From positions 1 through 33,627 of the forward strand of contig CAISPV010000043.1 of assembly GCA_903887485.1 (NCBI GenBank): a DNA stretch of 33,627 bases, written 5' to 3'. The DNA comes from an uncultured Desulfobulbaceae bacterium (GTDB lineage Bacteria > Desulfobacterota > Desulfobulbia > Desulfobulbales > Desulfocapsaceae). Shown here in pieces: positions 32,669-33,627 of the stretch. Made by a program: the position numbers and the translations under genes. The notes beneath the pieces are model-generated. The model did no database searches and was not told the DNA's origin. It worked only from the letters and a program-made list of their open reading frames with translations. The stretch's first letter is position 1. Every line of letters starts with the position of its first letter.

Positions 32669-32718
32669 ACGAGCAAAGCTTTTCGTGTTCTTTTTATTTA
32701 CGGATTCTTATACCGCTT

Positions 32719-32786
32719 CAAATAAACAGCCAATCTGTTCCGGCTGGTTATTTGAGTGGCGCCTGGCAAATAACATATTATTTTTT
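32719..32786 (+). promoter_or_regulatory. Possible transcription attenuator in the dapL leader
   Basis: Segment 1 (32719-32731, CAAATAAACAGCC) pairs with segment 2 (32742-32754, GGCTGGTTATTTG) at 12 of 13 positions. Segment 2 also holds GTTATTTG (32747-32754), which pairs perfectly with segment 3 CAAATAAC (32767-32774). Segment 3 is followed by an AT stretch ending in six T residues (32781-32786). The two pairings exclude each other, as in an antiterminator/terminator switch. No known riboswitch or leader peptide was recognised. Confidence 0.45.
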
Positions 32787-32851
32787 ACAACGGCTCAACT
32801 CTTCAATCGAGAAGCTCCATCCACCATAACAAATTAAAGAGACATTGTCCC

Positions 32852-33627
32852 ATGATCACCATCAACGAAAATTATCTCAAGCTCCAGGCCTCGTATCTCT
32901 TTTCCAATATCGCCAAACGAGTGACCGCCTTTCAGCAGGCCCATCCTGAAAAAGATATCATACGGCTGGGGATCGGCGATGTGACCCGCGCCCTGCCCCC
33001 GGCCTGTATCGCCGCCTTTCATAAGGCGGTGGATGAAATGGGAACTGATAGCAGCTTCCGCGGCTATGGCCCGGAACAGGGTTATGGTTTCCTACGTGAG
33101 GCTATTGCCAAACATGACTTCCAGGCCCGGGGCGCAGAAATATCTGCTGACGAGATCTTTATCAGTGACGGGGCCAAATGCGATACCGGCAATATCCAGG
33201 AGCTCTTCACCCAGGATATCAAGGTGGCCATCCCCGACCCGGTCTATCCGGTCTATCTCGACACCAATGTCATGGCTGGCCGTACCGGGAACTTTGTCGA
33301 TGGCAGGTATCAGGGACTGGTCTATCTCGACTCCACCAAGGCCAATAATTTTGTACCGGCCCTGCCCTCTGAAGATGTGGATCTGATCTATCTCTGTTTT
33401 CCAAATAATCCCACAGGATCAACCATTACCAAAGATGAGCTAAGCTTATGGGTGAAGTACGCCAAAGAGAAAAAAGCGCTGATCCTTTTTGACGCCGCCT
33501 ATGAGGCCTTCATCCGCGACGAGTCCCTGCCCCATTCCATCTATGAGATCGAAGGGGCCAGGGAAGTGGCCATTGAGTTCCGCTCCTTCTCCAAGAGCGC
33601 GGGCTTCACCGGCACTCGCTGCGCCTA
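32852..33627 (+). CDS. dapL: LL-diaminopimelate aminotransferase (3' end outside window)
   Basis: The frame is open from ATG at 32852 to the right edge (258 codons). It begins [20 protein letters not shown] and contains [53 protein letters not shown] and [12 protein letters not shown] with the lysine that binds pyridoxal phosphate. These are the DapL blocks. DapL converts tetrahydrodipicolinate directly to LL-diaminopimelate with glutamate, bypassing the succinylated or acetylated steps, for lysine and peptidoglycan. This route is common in Desulfobacterota, Chlamydia and plants. The ribosome site is weak (AAAGAGA). About 150 residues are missing. Confidence 0.96.
   Translation, partial: MITINENYLKLQASYLFSNIAKRVTAFQQAHPEKDIIRLGIGDVTRALPPACIAAFHKAVDEMGTDSSFRGYGPEQGYGFLREAIAKHDFQARGAEISADEIFISDGAKCDTGNIQELFTQDIKVAIPDPVYPVYLDTNVMAGRTGNFVDGRYQGLVYLDSTKANNFVPALPSEDVDLIYLCFPNNPTGSTITKDELSLWVKYAKEKKALILFDAAYEAFIRDESLPHSIYEIEGAREVAIEFRSFSKSAGFTGTRCA

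Overview
The window looks like a chromosomal segment of a strictly anaerobic Desulfobacterota bacterium, most likely a sulfate reducer or sulfur disproportionator near Desulfobulbales. This is inferred from a long HdrA-type flavoprotein with an MvhD subunit, a DUF39 homocysteine-synthesis protein, FmdE, DapL, small and multiheme c-type cytochromes and an anaerobic (early cobalt insertion) cobalamin operon. No rRNA, tRNA, CRISPR array or complete insertion sequence was seen.

Layout. 1-1010: 3' end of a WD40-repeat gene with nearly identical 126-bp repeats, then the wreck of an ABC transporter gene. 1217-3809 (+): DUF188 protein, TerC-type membrane protein, geranylgeranyl-reductase-like flavoprotein and a small anchored diheme cytochrome. 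3838-5356 (-): tsaD followed by a DUF2062 gene. 5526-6599 (+): moaA. 6686-7789 (-): pheA. 8067-10080 (+): DUF39 gene overlapping a LarE-like sulfurtransferase gene. 10357-10629 (+): HU protein with a clear terminator. 10836-14502 (+): cobalamin operon cbiD, cbiET fusion, cbiF, cobO. 14670-15173 (-): RelE-like protein. 15425-20687 (-): hdrA-like, mvhD, IscA-like and glycerol-facilitator genes, read from right to left. 21143-23338 (+): fmdE and a HIS7-type hisH-hisF fusion. 28933-32589 (-): GGDEF protein and aminopeptidase N. 32852 to the end (+): dapL, cut by the window edge.

The most unusual part is 23339-28932, which is visibly AT-richer than its surroundings. It lies between the 3' ends of hisHF and the convergent GGDEF gene. 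Decayed copies of the hisHF end and of the GGDEF end recur inside it (24768-24950, 25856-25953, 28870-28975) and divide it into three cargo segments: an outer-membrane beta-barrel gene; a small cysteine-rich gene; and a MITE-like element followed by two consecutive HAMP-protein/multiheme-cytochrome gene pairs. The two pairs appear related by duplication. They have membrane segments, HAMP domains and periplasmic hemes, but no kinase, cyclase or methyl-accepting output domain. This is the best candidate here for an undescribed system, possibly a redox-sensing or electron-transfer module.

Other points of interest are the translationally overlapping DUF39-LarE pair without lar partner genes, the HdrA-MvhD pair without HdrB or HdrC, a possible attenuator ahead of dapL, and a compact three-way-junction-like sequence between hdrA and fmdE.
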